A stretch of 64,000 nucleotides of DNA from Hyphomicrobiales bacterium (lineage in GTDB: Bacteria > Pseudomonadota > Alphaproteobacteria > Rhizobiales > Rhizobiaceae), in contig UCNE01000014.1 in NCBI GenBank assembly GCA_900473685.1, positions 62,001-126,000 on the forward strand, given 5' to 3'. The translations under genes were made by a program, and so were the position numbers. The notes below the pieces were generated by a model. That model did no database searches. It saw only the letters and a program-made list of their open reading frames with translations, and was not told where the DNA came from. Of this stretch, positions 25,028-33,816 are shown piece by piece (the stretch's first letter is position 1; every line of letters begins with the position of its first letter).

Positions 25028-28000
25028 ATGACGGCACGCCAGCGCATCATCCCGGTCCGCCGCGAATACAATCGCTGGGTCGCCAACCAGACGCTGGAAG
25101 ACTACGCGCTGCGGTTCACCGCCAAGAGCGCCCGGCAGTTCTCCTCGCAACGCATTTCGCAGACGGCGATCGGGGCGATCTCGTTTCTAGCGCTGGAGGC
25201 GATCGGCGGCGCAATCACCCTCTCCTATGGCACTACCAATGCCATCATCGCCATTCTCGCAGCCAGCCTCGTCATGCTCGGCGTCGGCCTGCCGATCAGC
25301 CGCTATGCCATCCGCCACGGCGTCGATATCGACCTTTTGACGCGCGGCGCCAGTTTTGGCTATATCGGCTCGACCATCACGTCGCTGATCTATGCCTCGT
25401 TCACCTTCATGCTATTTGCCATCGAGGCCTCGATCATGTCGGCGGCGCTGGAACTGGCGCTCGGCATCCCCGTCTGGATCGGCTATATCATCAGCGCCGT
25501 CATGGTCATCCCGCTGGTGACCCATGGTGTCCGGCTGATCAGCAAATTTCAGCTTTTGACCCAGCCGTTCTGGATCATCCTCAATATCGCACCCTTTATC
25601 TTCATCGCGCTGGCCGACTGGAGCAAGTTCGACCTCTGGCTTGCCTTTCCCGGCACCAGCAAGCCATTCGGCGAACCCGGTACGCTCGCACCGTTTTCGC
25701 TGCTGGAATTCGGCGCAGCCTCCGCCGTCATCCTCGCCCTGATGGCGCAAATCGGCGAGCAGGTGGATTTTCTCCGCTTCCTGCCGCCGGAGGGCCAGCG
25801 CAAGCTGCATCACCGGTTTGCCGTGTTCCTCGCCGGTGCCGGCTGGGTCATCGTCGGCGCGCCAAAGCTTTTGGCCGGCTCGTTCCTGGTCGTCCTGTGC
25901 CTCAGTGCCGGCGTGCCGCTTGAGGATGCCGCCGACCCCGCGCATATGTACCTGACCGCGTTCGGCTACATGATCCCGTGGCACAATGCGGCGCTGTTGC
26001 TGATGGCCGCCTTCGTCGTCGTGTCGCAGTTGAAGATCAACGTCATGAACGCCTATGCAGGCTCGCTCGCCTGGTCGAATTTCTTCTCCCGCCTGACCCA
26101 TAGCCATCCCGGCCGCGTCGTTTGGCTGATGTTCAATGTGGCCATCGCGCTGCTGTTGATGGAACTCGGCATCTACAAACTGCTCGAAGAGACGCTTGGC
26201 ATTTTCTCGATCATCGCCATGGCCTGGCTGTGCACGATCTCCGCCGATCTGTTCATCAACAAGCCGCTGGGGCTGGCACCACTCAACATCGAGTTCAAGC
26301 GCGCCCATCTCTACGATATCAACCCGGTCGGCACCGGCGCCATGACGGCATCGGCGCTGATCGCGTTGACGGCGCATTTCGGCGTGTTTGGCGCCATGGC
26401 CGCGTCGCTAGCGCCCTATATCGCGCTGATCACAGCCCTCATCGTCTCGCCCGCCATCGCCTGGGCGACAAAGGGAAAATACTATCTCGCGCGCAAGCCG
26501 CGCCAAAGCTGGAAGAAACTCTCGACCGTTACCTGCTCGATCTGCGAACATCCGTTCGAGCCCGAGGACATGGCCTGGTGCCCGGCCTATTCCGCGCCGA
26601 TCTGCTCGCTCTGCTGCTCGCTCGACAGCCGCTGCCATGACATGTGCAAGCCCCATGCGAGCTTCAACGCGCAGACAGCGGTGGTGGCCAAGGCCCTGCT
26701 GCCGCAAAAGGTGATGGAAACGCTGTCCACCCGGCTCGGCCGCTATGGCATCGCCGTCGTCCTATCGGTCGCCTGCATCGGCATCATTCTGGCGATGATC
26801 GCCCATCAGACCGGCACGGCTTCGCCGGAAACGGCATCGGTGATCAACCGGACGGTCGGCGTGGTCTTCTTCGTCTTCGCCGTCGTCACCGGCGTCGTCT
26901 GCTGGTTTTACGTGCTTGCCCATGACAGCCGGCTGGTGGCCGAAGAAGAATCCTCGCGGCAGAACACCCTGCTTTTGAAAGAAATCGCCGCGCACAAGAA
27001 AACCGACGCCGCCCTGCAATATGCCAAGGAAACGGCCGAGGCTGCCAACCGGGCAAAGAGCCGCTATGTGGTCGGCCTCAGTCATGAACTGCGCACGCCG
27101 CTCAACGCCGTTCTCGGCTATGCCCAGATCCTCGAGCGTGACGAGACGATCCCAGCACCGCGCCAGTCGGCGATCAAGGTCATCAAGCGCAGCGCCGATC
27201 ATCTCTCCGGCCTGATCGACGGTCTGCTCGATATTTCCAAGATCGAGGCGGGGCGCCTGCAGGTCTATTCCAATGAAATCAACATTCAGGACTTCCTCGA
27301 TCAGATCACCGACATGTTCCGCCCGCAAGCGCAGGCTAAGGGCCTGTTCTTCGAGCACGATCGGGCAAGCGCCCTGCCGCAATATGTCCGCACCGACGAG
27401 AAGCGCCTGCGCCAAATCCTCGTCAATCTGCTCTCCAATGCCATCAAGTTCACCGATACCGGCACCATCCGCTTCGACGTCGCCTATCGCAGCCAGGTGG
27501 CGGCCTTCACGGTCTCCGACACCGGCCGCGGCATATCACAGGCCGACCTGCCGCGGATCTTCGAACCCTTCCAGCGCGGCGAGGCCGAGCATATCCGGCC
27601 GATGCCTGGCCTTGGCCTTGGTCTGACGATCACCCGGCTTCTGACCCAGACACTTGGCGGCGAGATCGTCGTTGATAGCGAGCGCGACAAGGGTTCGACC
27701 TTTCGGGTGCGGCTGATGTTGTCAGCAATCGATCGCCCGACGGCCACCCTTCCCTCGATCCGCAAGATCGCCGGCTACGCCGGGCCACGTCGCACCATCG
27801 TCGTGGTCGATGACAACGAGGATCATCGCGACCTGATGCGCGAAGTGTTGATGCCGCTCGATTTCGTCGTGCTGACGGCTGCTGGTGGCATGGAATGCCT
27901 GACCCTGATCGAGGGCATCAAGCCCGACCTTTTCCTCATCGACATCTCGATGCCCGGCATGAACGGCTGGCAGCTGGCAACCCGCCTGCGCGATCATGGA

Positions 28001-28417
28001 CAGACGGCGCCGGTCATCATGGTGTCGGCCAATATCGGCGATGGCACGGCGGCCGATACCCATACGGGCCACAACGATACGTTGGCAAAACCCTTCGATA
28101 TCCGCCAGCTGCAGGACAAGCTGGCGGTGCATCTGACCCTCGAATGGATCTATCGCGACACGGTGCAACCGGCGCTCAAGGCCAAGCCCAAACGCACCAT
28201 GACGACCCCCGGCGCTGCCCATGTCGAAGAACTGATCCGGCTCGGCGAGATCGGCTATGTCCGGGGAATCGAGGCCAAACTCACCGATCTCGCCCGGCAG
28301 GAGGAAAACCAGCCGTTTACCGATGCGGTCAAGACCTATGTCCAGGCTTTCGACCTTGCCGGCTATGCCGACTTCCTGCAGAACATCAACAAACAGGGGG
28401 GACCGGCCGGTGAATGA
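25028..28417 (+). CDS. Hybrid sensor histidine kinase with N-terminal NCS1-type permease domain
   Basis: This 1129-residue protein begins RREYNRWVANQTLEDYALRF, the N-terminal signature of NCS1 nucleobase/hydantoin/allantoin permeases, and continues with about 12 membrane helices to around residue 480. A cysteine cluster follows (C503, C506, C518, C526, C529, C530, C536, C540), probably zinc-binding. Then come two more membrane spans (about 575-635), a kinase core with H686 in SHELRTPLN, the N-box near N804 (NLLSNAIKFTD), G-boxes (DTGRGIS, GLGLGLT) and a receiver with D972 in LIDISMPGMNG. A short helical C-terminus may be a phosphotransfer-like region. It diverges from urtA and overlaps the LuxR regulator gene. 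Sensing of urea, purine or ureide nitrogen is inferred. Confidence 0.88.
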   Translation: MTARQRIIPVRREYNRWVANQTLEDYALRFTAKSARQFSSQRISQTAIGAISFLALEAIGGAITLSYGTTNAIIAILAASLVMLGVGLPISRYAIRHGVDIDLLTRGASFGYIGSTITSLIYASFTFMLFAIEASIMSAALELALGIPVWIGYIISAVMVIPLVTHGVRLISKFQLLTQPFWIILNIAPFIFIALADWSKFDLWLAFPGTSKPFGEPGTLAPFSLLEFGAASAVILALMAQIGEQVDFLRFLPPEGQRKLHHRFAVFLAGAGWVIVGAPKLLAGSFLVVLCLSAGVPLEDAADPAHMYLTAFGYMIPWHNAALLLMAAFVVVSQLKINVMNAYAGSLAWSNFFSRLTHSHPGRVVWLMFNVAIALLLMELGIYKLLEETLGIFSIIAMAWLCTISADLFINKPLGLAPLNIEFKRAHLYDINPVGTGAMTASALIALTAHFGVFGAMAASLAPYIALITALIVSPAIAWATKGKYYLARKPRQSWKKLSTVTCSICEHPFEPEDMAWCPAYSAPICSLCCSLDSRCHDMCKPHASFNAQTAVVAKALLPQKVMETLSTRLGRYGIAVVLSVACIGIILAMIAHQTGTASPETASVINRTVGVVFFVFAVVTGVVCWFYVLAHDSRLVAEEESSRQNTLLLKEIAAHKKTDAALQYAKETAEAANRAKSRYVVGLSHELRTPLNAVLGYAQILERDETIPAPRQSAIKVIKRSADHLSGLIDGLLDISKIEAGRLQVYSNEINIQDFLDQITDMFRPQAQAKGLFFEHDRASALPQYVRTDEKRLRQILVNLLSNAIKFTDTGTIRFDVAYRSQVAAFTVSDTGRGISQADLPRIFEPFQRGEAEHIRPMPGLGLGLTITRLLTQTLGGEIVVDSERDKGSTFRVRLMLSAIDRPTATLPSIRKIAGYAGPRRTIVVVDDNEDHRDLMREVLMPLDFVVLTAAGGMECLTLIEGIKPDLFLIDISMPGMNGWQLATRLRDHGQTAPVIMVSANIGDGTAADTHTGHNDTLAKPFDIRQLQDKLAVHLTLEWIYRDTVQPALKAKPKRTMTTPGAAHVEELIRLGEIGYVRGIEAKLTDLARQEENQPFTDAVKTYVQAFDLAGYADFLQNINKQGGPAGE

Positions 28418-29333
28418 AGAAGTGCATCCGCGCGATATCGTGCTCATCGTCGACGATTCCCCGGAAACACTGGGTTTTCTCACCGACGCACTGGAGCAAT
28501 CCGGCTTCTCCGTCCTGATCGCCACCTCTGGAAATGCGGCCATCAACGTCGTCGACCGCATCACGCCGGACGTCATCCTGATGGATGCCGTCATGCCGGG
28601 CATGAATGGCTTTGAAACCTGCCGGATGCTGAAGACCAATCCTGCCGTGGCGCAGGTGCCGGTGATCTTCATGACGGGGCTGACCGAGACCGAGCACATC
28701 GTCCACGCACTCGAATCCGGCGGCGTCGATTACCTCTCAAAGCCGATCAATATCGACGAACTGCGCGCCCGCATCCGCGTTCACCTCGCCAATGCGCGCT
28801 CGGCGCAAAGCGCCCGGGTGGCACTGGACGCAGCAGGGCGGCATCTGCTTGCCGTGCGCAGCAATGGCACCATTCAGTGGTCGACCCCGCAGGCAACCCG
28901 GCTGGTCAATGCGGCGACAGGCCGCGACGATGGGCTGGACACGCTTGCAGTTCATGTTCGCGATTGGCTGCAGGAGCGGCAGAAATACGGCGTCTCAAAG
29001 GACGGCCCGCTGATGATCCATCAGAACGGCCAGCCGGTGCTACAGCTCGCCTATCTCGGCGCCATCGGCGGTGACGAATTCCTGTTCCGGCTGACCGGCG
29101 TCAGCCAGACCAGCGACGACGAAATTCTCCGTCAGAATTTTTCGCTGACGGTGCGCGAGGGGCAGGTTTTGCTCTGGATCGCCAAGGGCAAATCCAATCG
29201 CGACATCGGCGAAATCCTCGGCCTCAGCGCCCGCACGGTCAACAAGCATCTGGAGCAGATTTATGTGAAGCTCGGCGTCGAGAACCGCGCCTCCGCCGCC
29301 GTCAAGGCGGCGAATGCGCTGCGTCAGGAATAG
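28410..29333 (+). CDS. LuxR/NarL-family response regulator
   Basis: This 307-residue protein has a receiver domain (VLIVDDSPETLGF; phosphoacceptor D59 in ILMDAVMPGMNGF; Lys in YLSKPINID). A middle region of about 100 residues follows (PAS-like appearance, NGTIQWSTPQATRLVNA), then a C-terminal LuxR helix-turn-helix (VREGQVLLWIAKGKSNRDI...SARTVNKHLEQIYVKLGV). The GTG at 28410 was chosen because GGGGGG lies just upstream and it overlaps the kinase stop by 8 bases, showing translational coupling. It is the likely output partner of the permease-kinase and the natural candidate regulator of the urt-ure operon. Confidence 0.9.
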   Translation: MNEEVHPRDIVLIVDDSPETLGFLTDALEQSGFSVLIATSGNAAINVVDRITPDVILMDAVMPGMNGFETCRMLKTNPAVAQVPVIFMTGLTETEHIVHALESGGVDYLSKPINIDELRARIRVHLANARSAQSARVALDAAGRHLLAVRSNGTIQWSTPQATRLVNAATGRDDGLDTLAVHVRDWLQERQKYGVSKDGPLMIHQNGQPVLQLAYLGAIGGDEFLFRLTGVSQTSDDEILRQNFSLTVREGQVLLWIAKGKSNRDIGEILGLSARTVNKHLEQIYVKLGVENRASAAVKAANALRQE

Positions 29334-30308
29334 TTACGCCACCCTGTCAGGCGGCTCGCGGCCCTCGAAGAAAGCGGTGATGTTGTCCACCACTTTCATG
29401 CCCATGGCAGTCCGCGTTTCTTCGGTCGCACTGCCAAGATGCGGCAGAAGCACAACATTCTCCAACGCCCGCAGGCGCTCCGGAACATTCGGTTCCGCCT
29501 CGAAGACATCCAGTCCCGCGCCCCGGATGATGCCGGTTTCGAGTGCGTGGATCAGCGCTGCTTCATCGACGACATCGCCGCGGGCAGTGTTGATCAGATA
29601 TGCGCCCGGCTTCATCACCGCCAGCCGCTGGGCATTGATGAGGTGCCGGTTTTCGCCGCCACCTGGGCAGTGCAGTGAGACGAAATCGGCCGCGGCCAGC
29701 ACGTCCTCGACGGTCTCGAGCTGCCGTGCGCCATAACGCGCCGCTTCCACCGGGTCGATCTTCGATCTGTTGTAGAAAACCACGTCCATGTCGAAACCGA
29801 AATGGCAGCGCTTGGCCATCGCCTTGCCGATGCGGCCGAAGCCGATGATGCCCAGCGTCTTTCCGGTCACCTTGGTACCGATCATGTGTGTCGGCCGCCA
29901 GCCTGTCCATTGTCCGGCACGCACCTCCCGCTCCCCCTCGCCCGTTCGACGAGCGACCGAAAGCAGCAGCGCCATGGCGATATCGGCGGTGCAATCGGTC
30001 AGCACACCCGGCGTGTTGGTAACGGTGATCCCGTAATGCTCGGCCGCCGCAATATCGATGTGATTGTACCCGACGCCAAAATTCCCCAGGATCCGGGTGC
30101 GCAGATCACCCTCTTCGAACAGCGAGGCAGGCAGGCGGTCGGACACTGTCGGCAATACGGCATCGAACGACTGGAGTGCCTCGGCTAGAGTTTTGGCATC
30201 CATGGCAACATCCGACGTGTTGAAAGACGCGTCGAACCGCTCGGCAAGCACGCGCTCGACGGCATCAGGCCAGCGACGGGTCACAAGAATGCGTGGTTTC
30301 TCGGTCAT
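29334..30308 (-). CDS. D-2-hydroxyacid dehydrogenase (glyoxylate/hydroxypyruvate reductase type)
   Basis: This 324-residue NAD(P)-dependent enzyme has the nucleotide-binding GIIGFGRIGKAMA motif and the NFGVGYNHIDIAAA block. The catalytic Arg is in NTARGDVVDE, with Glu near GLDVFEAEPNVP and His in LLPHLGSAT. It resembles GyaR/GhrB-type glyoxylate and hydroxypyruvate reductases. The ATG at 30308 has a GGAG site. It is convergent with the response regulator with no gap. Whether it handles glyoxylate from purine/ureide breakdown here is a guess. Confidence 0.9.
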   Translation of the reverse strand: MTEKPRILVTRRWPDAVERVLAERFDASFNTSDVAMDAKTLAEALQSFDAVLPTVSDRLPASLFEEGDLRTRILGNFGVGYNHIDIAAAEHYGITVTNTPGVLTDCTADIAMALLLSVARRTGEGEREVRAGQWTGWRPTHMIGTKVTGKTLGIIGFGRIGKAMAKRCHFGFDMDVVFYNRSKIDPVEAARYGARQLETVEDVLAAADFVSLHCPGGGENRHLINAQRLAVMKPGAYLINTARGDVVDEAALIHALETGIIRGAGLDVFEAEPNVPERLRALENVVLLPHLGSATEETRTAMGMKVVDNITAFFEGREPPDRVA

Positions 30309-30430
30309 CAGGTGCTCCGGTTCAAAACGACAGATCTGACGTTTAGCACAGGAAAGGCCGCGATCCAGCCGCTGGTTTGTTGAAACATTCTTGCCAAAAA
30401 CGGTAACCGGCGACGGCGCAGGCAGAACGC

Positions 30431-30457
30431 AAAAAGGCCCGGCAATGCCGGGCCTTT
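30431..30457 (-). terminator. Intrinsic terminator after livJ-like gene
   Basis: Stem AAAGGCCCGGCA / TGCCGGGCCTTT with a tiny loop, followed on the minus strand by a T-run (five A at 30431-30435). It lies 41 bases beyond the binding-protein stop. Confidence 0.85.
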
Positions 30458-30497
30458 CGCGATCCAGATGGACCAATCGGTGCTCAACCGAAAACGA

Positions 30498-31619
30498 TTA
30501 TTTTTCGTTTTCGAAGTAGCTGAACTTGCCGTCGTCACCCTTCTTCCAGGTGTACATGACGTAGTCCGGGCGGGTGATGTCGCCCTTTTCGTCATAGCCG
30601 AACTCGCCGATAACGGTCTTGAACGGACCCTTGCCCTTGATGTTCTCGGCAACAGCCTGCGGGTCGTTGCCGCCGGTGGTCTTGGCAGCTTCAGCGATAA
30701 CCTGCAGAGCGGAATAGGAGTACAGCGTGTAGGCTTCCGGCTCGAAGCCGTTGGCGCGGAACTTCTCGACGAGTTCCTTGGCAGCCGGGTTCTTGCGCGG
30801 ATCCGGAGCGAACGTCATCAGCGTGCCGTTGACTGCGTCGCCAGCGATCGAAGCAAGTTCGTTCGAGACGATACCGTCGCCGGACATCAGAGTAGCCTTG
30901 AGGCCCTGGTCAGCCATCTGGCGCATGATCAGGCCGGCTTCCGTGTGCAGGCCGCCGTAGTAAACCAGCGAAACGCCGGCTTCCTTCATCTTGGCGATCA
31001 GAGCCGAGAAGTCCTTGTCGCCAGCGGTGATGCCTTCGTAGACGGCTTCCTTGACGCCGGCTTCGTTCATGGCAGCCTTGGTCAGGTCAGCGAGGCCCTG
31101 GCCGTAAGGTGTCTTGTCATGAACGACAGCAACCTTGGCATCCTTGAAGTTTGCAGCAATGTAGGCACCGGCAACGGCGCCCTGCTGGTCGTCACGGCCG
31201 CAGGTACGGAAAGTGTTCCACAGGCCACGCTCGGTGAAGACCGGGTTGGTGGAGGCAGGAGTGATCTGCAAGATGCCGTTTTCAGCGTAGACTTCCGAAG
31301 CCGGGATCGAAACGCCGGAGTTGAAGTGGCCGATCACGAACTTGACGCCGTCAGCAACGAACTTGTTGGCAACGGAAACGCCCTGCTTCGGATCGGAAAC
31401 ATCGTCGCCGAGCACGATCTTGATCTGTTCGCCGTTGATACCGCCGGCAGCATTGATGTCAGCTGCGGCCTGCTCAGCACCCTTCTGGAGCTGCGCGCCG
31501 AAGGCTGCATTCGGACCTGTCAGCGGGCCAGCAACACCAACCAGCAGATCAGCCCATGCATTGCCGCTGAAGGCGACCATTGCAGTCAGCGCAACAGCTG
31601 ACAAAAGTGACTTTTTCAT
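30498..31619 (-). CDS. livJ: Branched-chain amino acid ABC transporter substrate-binding protein
   Basis: This 373-residue LivJ/BraC-like type I binding protein has the signal peptide [23 protein letters not shown]. The mature start [18 protein letters not shown] is followed by [32 protein letters not shown] and [11 protein letters not shown]. The start at 31619 has a GGGAG site. It ends the liv cluster on the minus strand with its own terminator. In rhizobia the equivalent Bra system has a broad amino acid range, so specificity is not settled. Confidence 0.93.
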   Translation of the reverse strand: MKKSLLSAVALTAMVAFSGNAWADLLVGVAGPLTGPNAAFGAQLQKGAEQAAADINAAGGINGEQIKIVLGDDVSDPKQGVSVANKFVADGVKFVIGHFNSGVSIPASEVYAENGILQITPASTNPVFTERGLWNTFRTCGRDDQQGAVAGAYIAANFKDAKVAVVHDKTPYGQGLADLTKAAMNEAGVKEAVYEGITAGDKDFSALIAKMKEAGVSLVYYGGLHTEAGLIMRQMADQGLKATLMSGDGIVSNELASIAGDAVNGTLMTFAPDPRKNPAAKELVEKFRANGFEPEAYTLYSYSALQVIAEAAKTTGGNDPQAVAENIKGKGPFKTVIGEFGYDEKGDITRPDYVMYTWKKGDDGKFSYFENEK

Positions 31620-31741
31620 CTTGTTACTCCCAAAAAAATTGAGCGGGTGCCTTTTAAAACCAGTCACGATACCCACCATAATCGCGCCGGTATTCTTATC
31701 TCCGCGCCAGCATCAAAGGCTCTGACACGGGGTTCCCTCTG

Positions 31742-32086
31742 TCATTTTGACTTCCACGAAAAAGGCGAGACCTTTTCGTAAAGCCAGTAGTAATTGTTGG
31801 TCATCTGCTTCGTGCGGTAGTAGCGATAACCTGCAGTAGCAAACAGCAAAAGAATGATCGTGTCCACGGCATAGTACTGCAAAGTCAACATGCTGCCGTT
31901 GAAAAGCGCATGATGGATAAAGCGGATCGCCACACCCAGAAGTAGCGTATAGAACACCAGAACCCTGAAGCCGCTCCAGCCTTCGGCAGCACTCTTTCCC
32001 GTGCGCCATGCCGTCCATCCGCCCATCACAACAGTGATCAGCAGAAAGTACAGAACCGAGGGTTCTTCGTAGAGAATGCCTTGCAT
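31742..32086 (-). CDS. DUF6867-type small membrane protein in liv operon
   Basis: This 114-residue protein has three or so membrane helices (SVLYFLLITVVMGGWTAW, FRVLVFYTLLLGVAIRF, QYYAVDTIILLLFATAGY) and a cytosolic end MTNNYYWLYEKVSPFSWKSK. It corresponds to the DUF6867 type seen between livF and livJ in Rhizobiales. The ATG at 32086 is preceded by GGGGAG; a start 6 codons earlier would contain that site. Function unknown; a role with the Liv transporter is suggested only by position. Confidence 0.8.
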   Translation of the reverse strand: MQGILYEEPSVLYFLLITVVMGGWTAWRTGKSAAEGWSGFRVLVFYTLLLGVAIRFIHHALFNGSMLTLQYYAVDTIILLLFATAGYRYYRTKQMTNNYYWLYEKVSPFSWKSK

Positions 32087-32204
32087 TCCGTTTCTCCCCT
32101 TCAAAGCGCCGGGCGGTTTTCAAACCGCACGCGAACGCCCCAGTATATCGGATAGGCAAACCGGCCCGGGTCGAAAGACCCCTCTGACGCGGGCCGGAAA
32201 GCCA

Positions 32205-32930
32205 TCAATGATGACCGCCTTCGAGATAGGCGGCACGCACTTCCGGGTTGGCCAGCAATTCCTTGCCGCTGCCGCTCATCGTCACCTTGCCGTTGACCAT
32301 GACGTAGCCACGGTGCGAGAGCTTCAGAGCCGCAAAGGCGTTCTGCTCGACCAGGAAAACCGTCAGGCCTTCTTCTTCGTTGAGCTTCTTGATCGCGGCA
32401 AAGATACCCTTGACGATCAGCGGCGCGAGACCGAGCGACGGTTCGTCGAGGAGCAGCAATTTCGGACGCGCCATCAGCGCACGGCCGATCGACAGCATCT
32501 GCTGCTCGCCGCCCGACAGCGTGCCGCCACGCTGCGCCTGACGCTCCTTGAGACGCGGGAACAGCGTAAAAATCTTCTCCACGTCCTCGTTGAAATATTT
32601 CAGATTGTCGAGGCTTGCGCCCATCTGAAGATTTTCAAACACCGTCATGCGCGGAAAGATCCGGCGGCCTTCCGGCGACTGGGCGATCCGCAGCCGCGCG
32701 ATCTCATGCGTCGGCATCCGGGTGATGTCCTGCCCCTCGAAGGTCACAGAACCGGCCCTTGCCTGCGGGCTACCGCAGATCGTCATCATCAGCGTCGACT
32801 TGCCGGCACCATTGGCGCCGATCATGCAGACGATTTCACCACGTTTGACTTCGACCTCGACGCCGCCGAGCGCCCGGATATTGCCGTAATAGGTCTCGAC
32901 GTCTCTTACATGCAGAAGGTTATCGCTCAT
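32205..32930 (-). CDS. livF: Branched-chain amino acid ABC transporter ATP-binding protein LivF
   Basis: This 241-residue ATPase has LLHVRDVETYYGNIRALGGV, Walker A GANGAGKSTLMM, signature LSGGEQQMLSIGRALMA, Walker B LLLLDEPSLGLAP and the H-loop equivalent LVEQNAFAAL. It starts inside the livG stop (ATGA). It powers the transporter with LivG. Confidence 0.96.
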   Translation of the reverse strand: MSDNLLHVRDVETYYGNIRALGGVEVEVKRGEIVCMIGANGAGKSTLMMTICGSPQARAGSVTFEGQDITRMPTHEIARLRIAQSPEGRRIFPRMTVFENLQMGASLDNLKYFNEDVEKIFTLFPRLKERQAQRGGTLSGGEQQMLSIGRALMARPKLLLLDEPSLGLAPLIVKGIFAAIKKLNEEEGLTVFLVEQNAFAALKLSHRGYVMVNGKVTMSGSGKELLANPEVRAAYLEGGHH

Positions 32931-33814
32931 TTGGGCGTATCTCCTGGCGCAGTAACGGCGATTACCTCAATCTGTTCGATCACCTCTTCGACCTCATCAT
33001 CCTCAACACCGAGATAGGCCGCAATAACCTTCGGATCATTCTTCACATGGTCCGGATTGCCATCCGAAATCTTCTGGCCGTATTCCAGGACGACGACATG
33101 GTCGGAAATTTCCATGACCACGGACATGTCGTGCTCGATCAGCAGGATCGAGGTCCCGGTATCCTTGCGGATTGAGCGCAGCAATTCGTTGAGCGCCAGC
33201 GATTCACGCGGATTGAGACCGGCCGCCGGTTCGTCGAGGCAAAGGAACTCCGGCCCCGTACACATGGCGCGGGCGATTTCCAGACGGCGCTGAGCACCAT
33301 AAGGCAGATCGCCGGCCGGATCGTCGGCACGGTCGATCAGGTTTGCCTTTTCGAGCCAGTATTTTGCCTGTTCGATCGACTGCGCCGCTGCCCGCTTGTA
33401 GGCAGGGAAGCCAAGAAGGCCGAGAACCGTATAGCCAGATGCCAGCATCAGCTTGTTGTGCTGCGCGACCAGGAGGTTTTCCAGCACCGTCAGGCCGGAA
33501 AAAAGCCGGATATTCTGGAAGGTACGAGCCACCTTGGCATCGCGGTTGACCTCGAAGTCCGACATGCGTTCGAGCAGATATTCCTTGCCCGCCTTCTGCC
33601 GCATCGTGATCATGCCCATCGTCGGCTTATAGAAGCCGGTGATGCAGTTGAACACCGTGGTCTTGCCGGCCCCGTTCGGGCCGATCAGGGCGGTGATGTC
33701 GCCGCGATAGGCTTCGAACGACAGGTCGTTGATGGCCATCAGGCCGCCGAAGCGCATCGACAGGTGGTCGACTTTGAGGATTGGATCTTTCGTCATCGTA
33801 TTCGTTCCGGCCAT
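32927..33814 (-). CDS. livG: Branched-chain amino acid ABC transporter ATP-binding protein LivG
   Basis: This 295-residue ATPase has Walker A IGPNGAGKTTVF, the ARTFQNIRLFSGLTVLEN block, signature LPYGAQRRLEIARAM, Walker B FLCLDEPAAGLNP and H-loop IEHDMSVVM. It has a long acidic C-terminal tail of about 30 residues (EDDEVEEVIEQIEVIAV) beyond the usual LivG end. The start at 33814 is 2 bases after the livM stop, with AAGGAAGG upstream inside livM. Confidence 0.95.
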   Translation of the reverse strand: MAGTNTMTKDPILKVDHLSMRFGGLMAINDLSFEAYRGDITALIGPNGAGKTTVFNCITGFYKPTMGMITMRQKAGKEYLLERMSDFEVNRDAKVARTFQNIRLFSGLTVLENLLVAQHNKLMLASGYTVLGLLGFPAYKRAAAQSIEQAKYWLEKANLIDRADDPAGDLPYGAQRRLEIARAMCTGPEFLCLDEPAAGLNPRESLALNELLRSIRKDTGTSILLIEHDMSVVMEISDHVVVLEYGQKISDGNPDHVKNDPKVIAAYLGVEDDEVEEVIEQIEVIAVTAPGDTPK

Positions 33815-33816
33815 GA

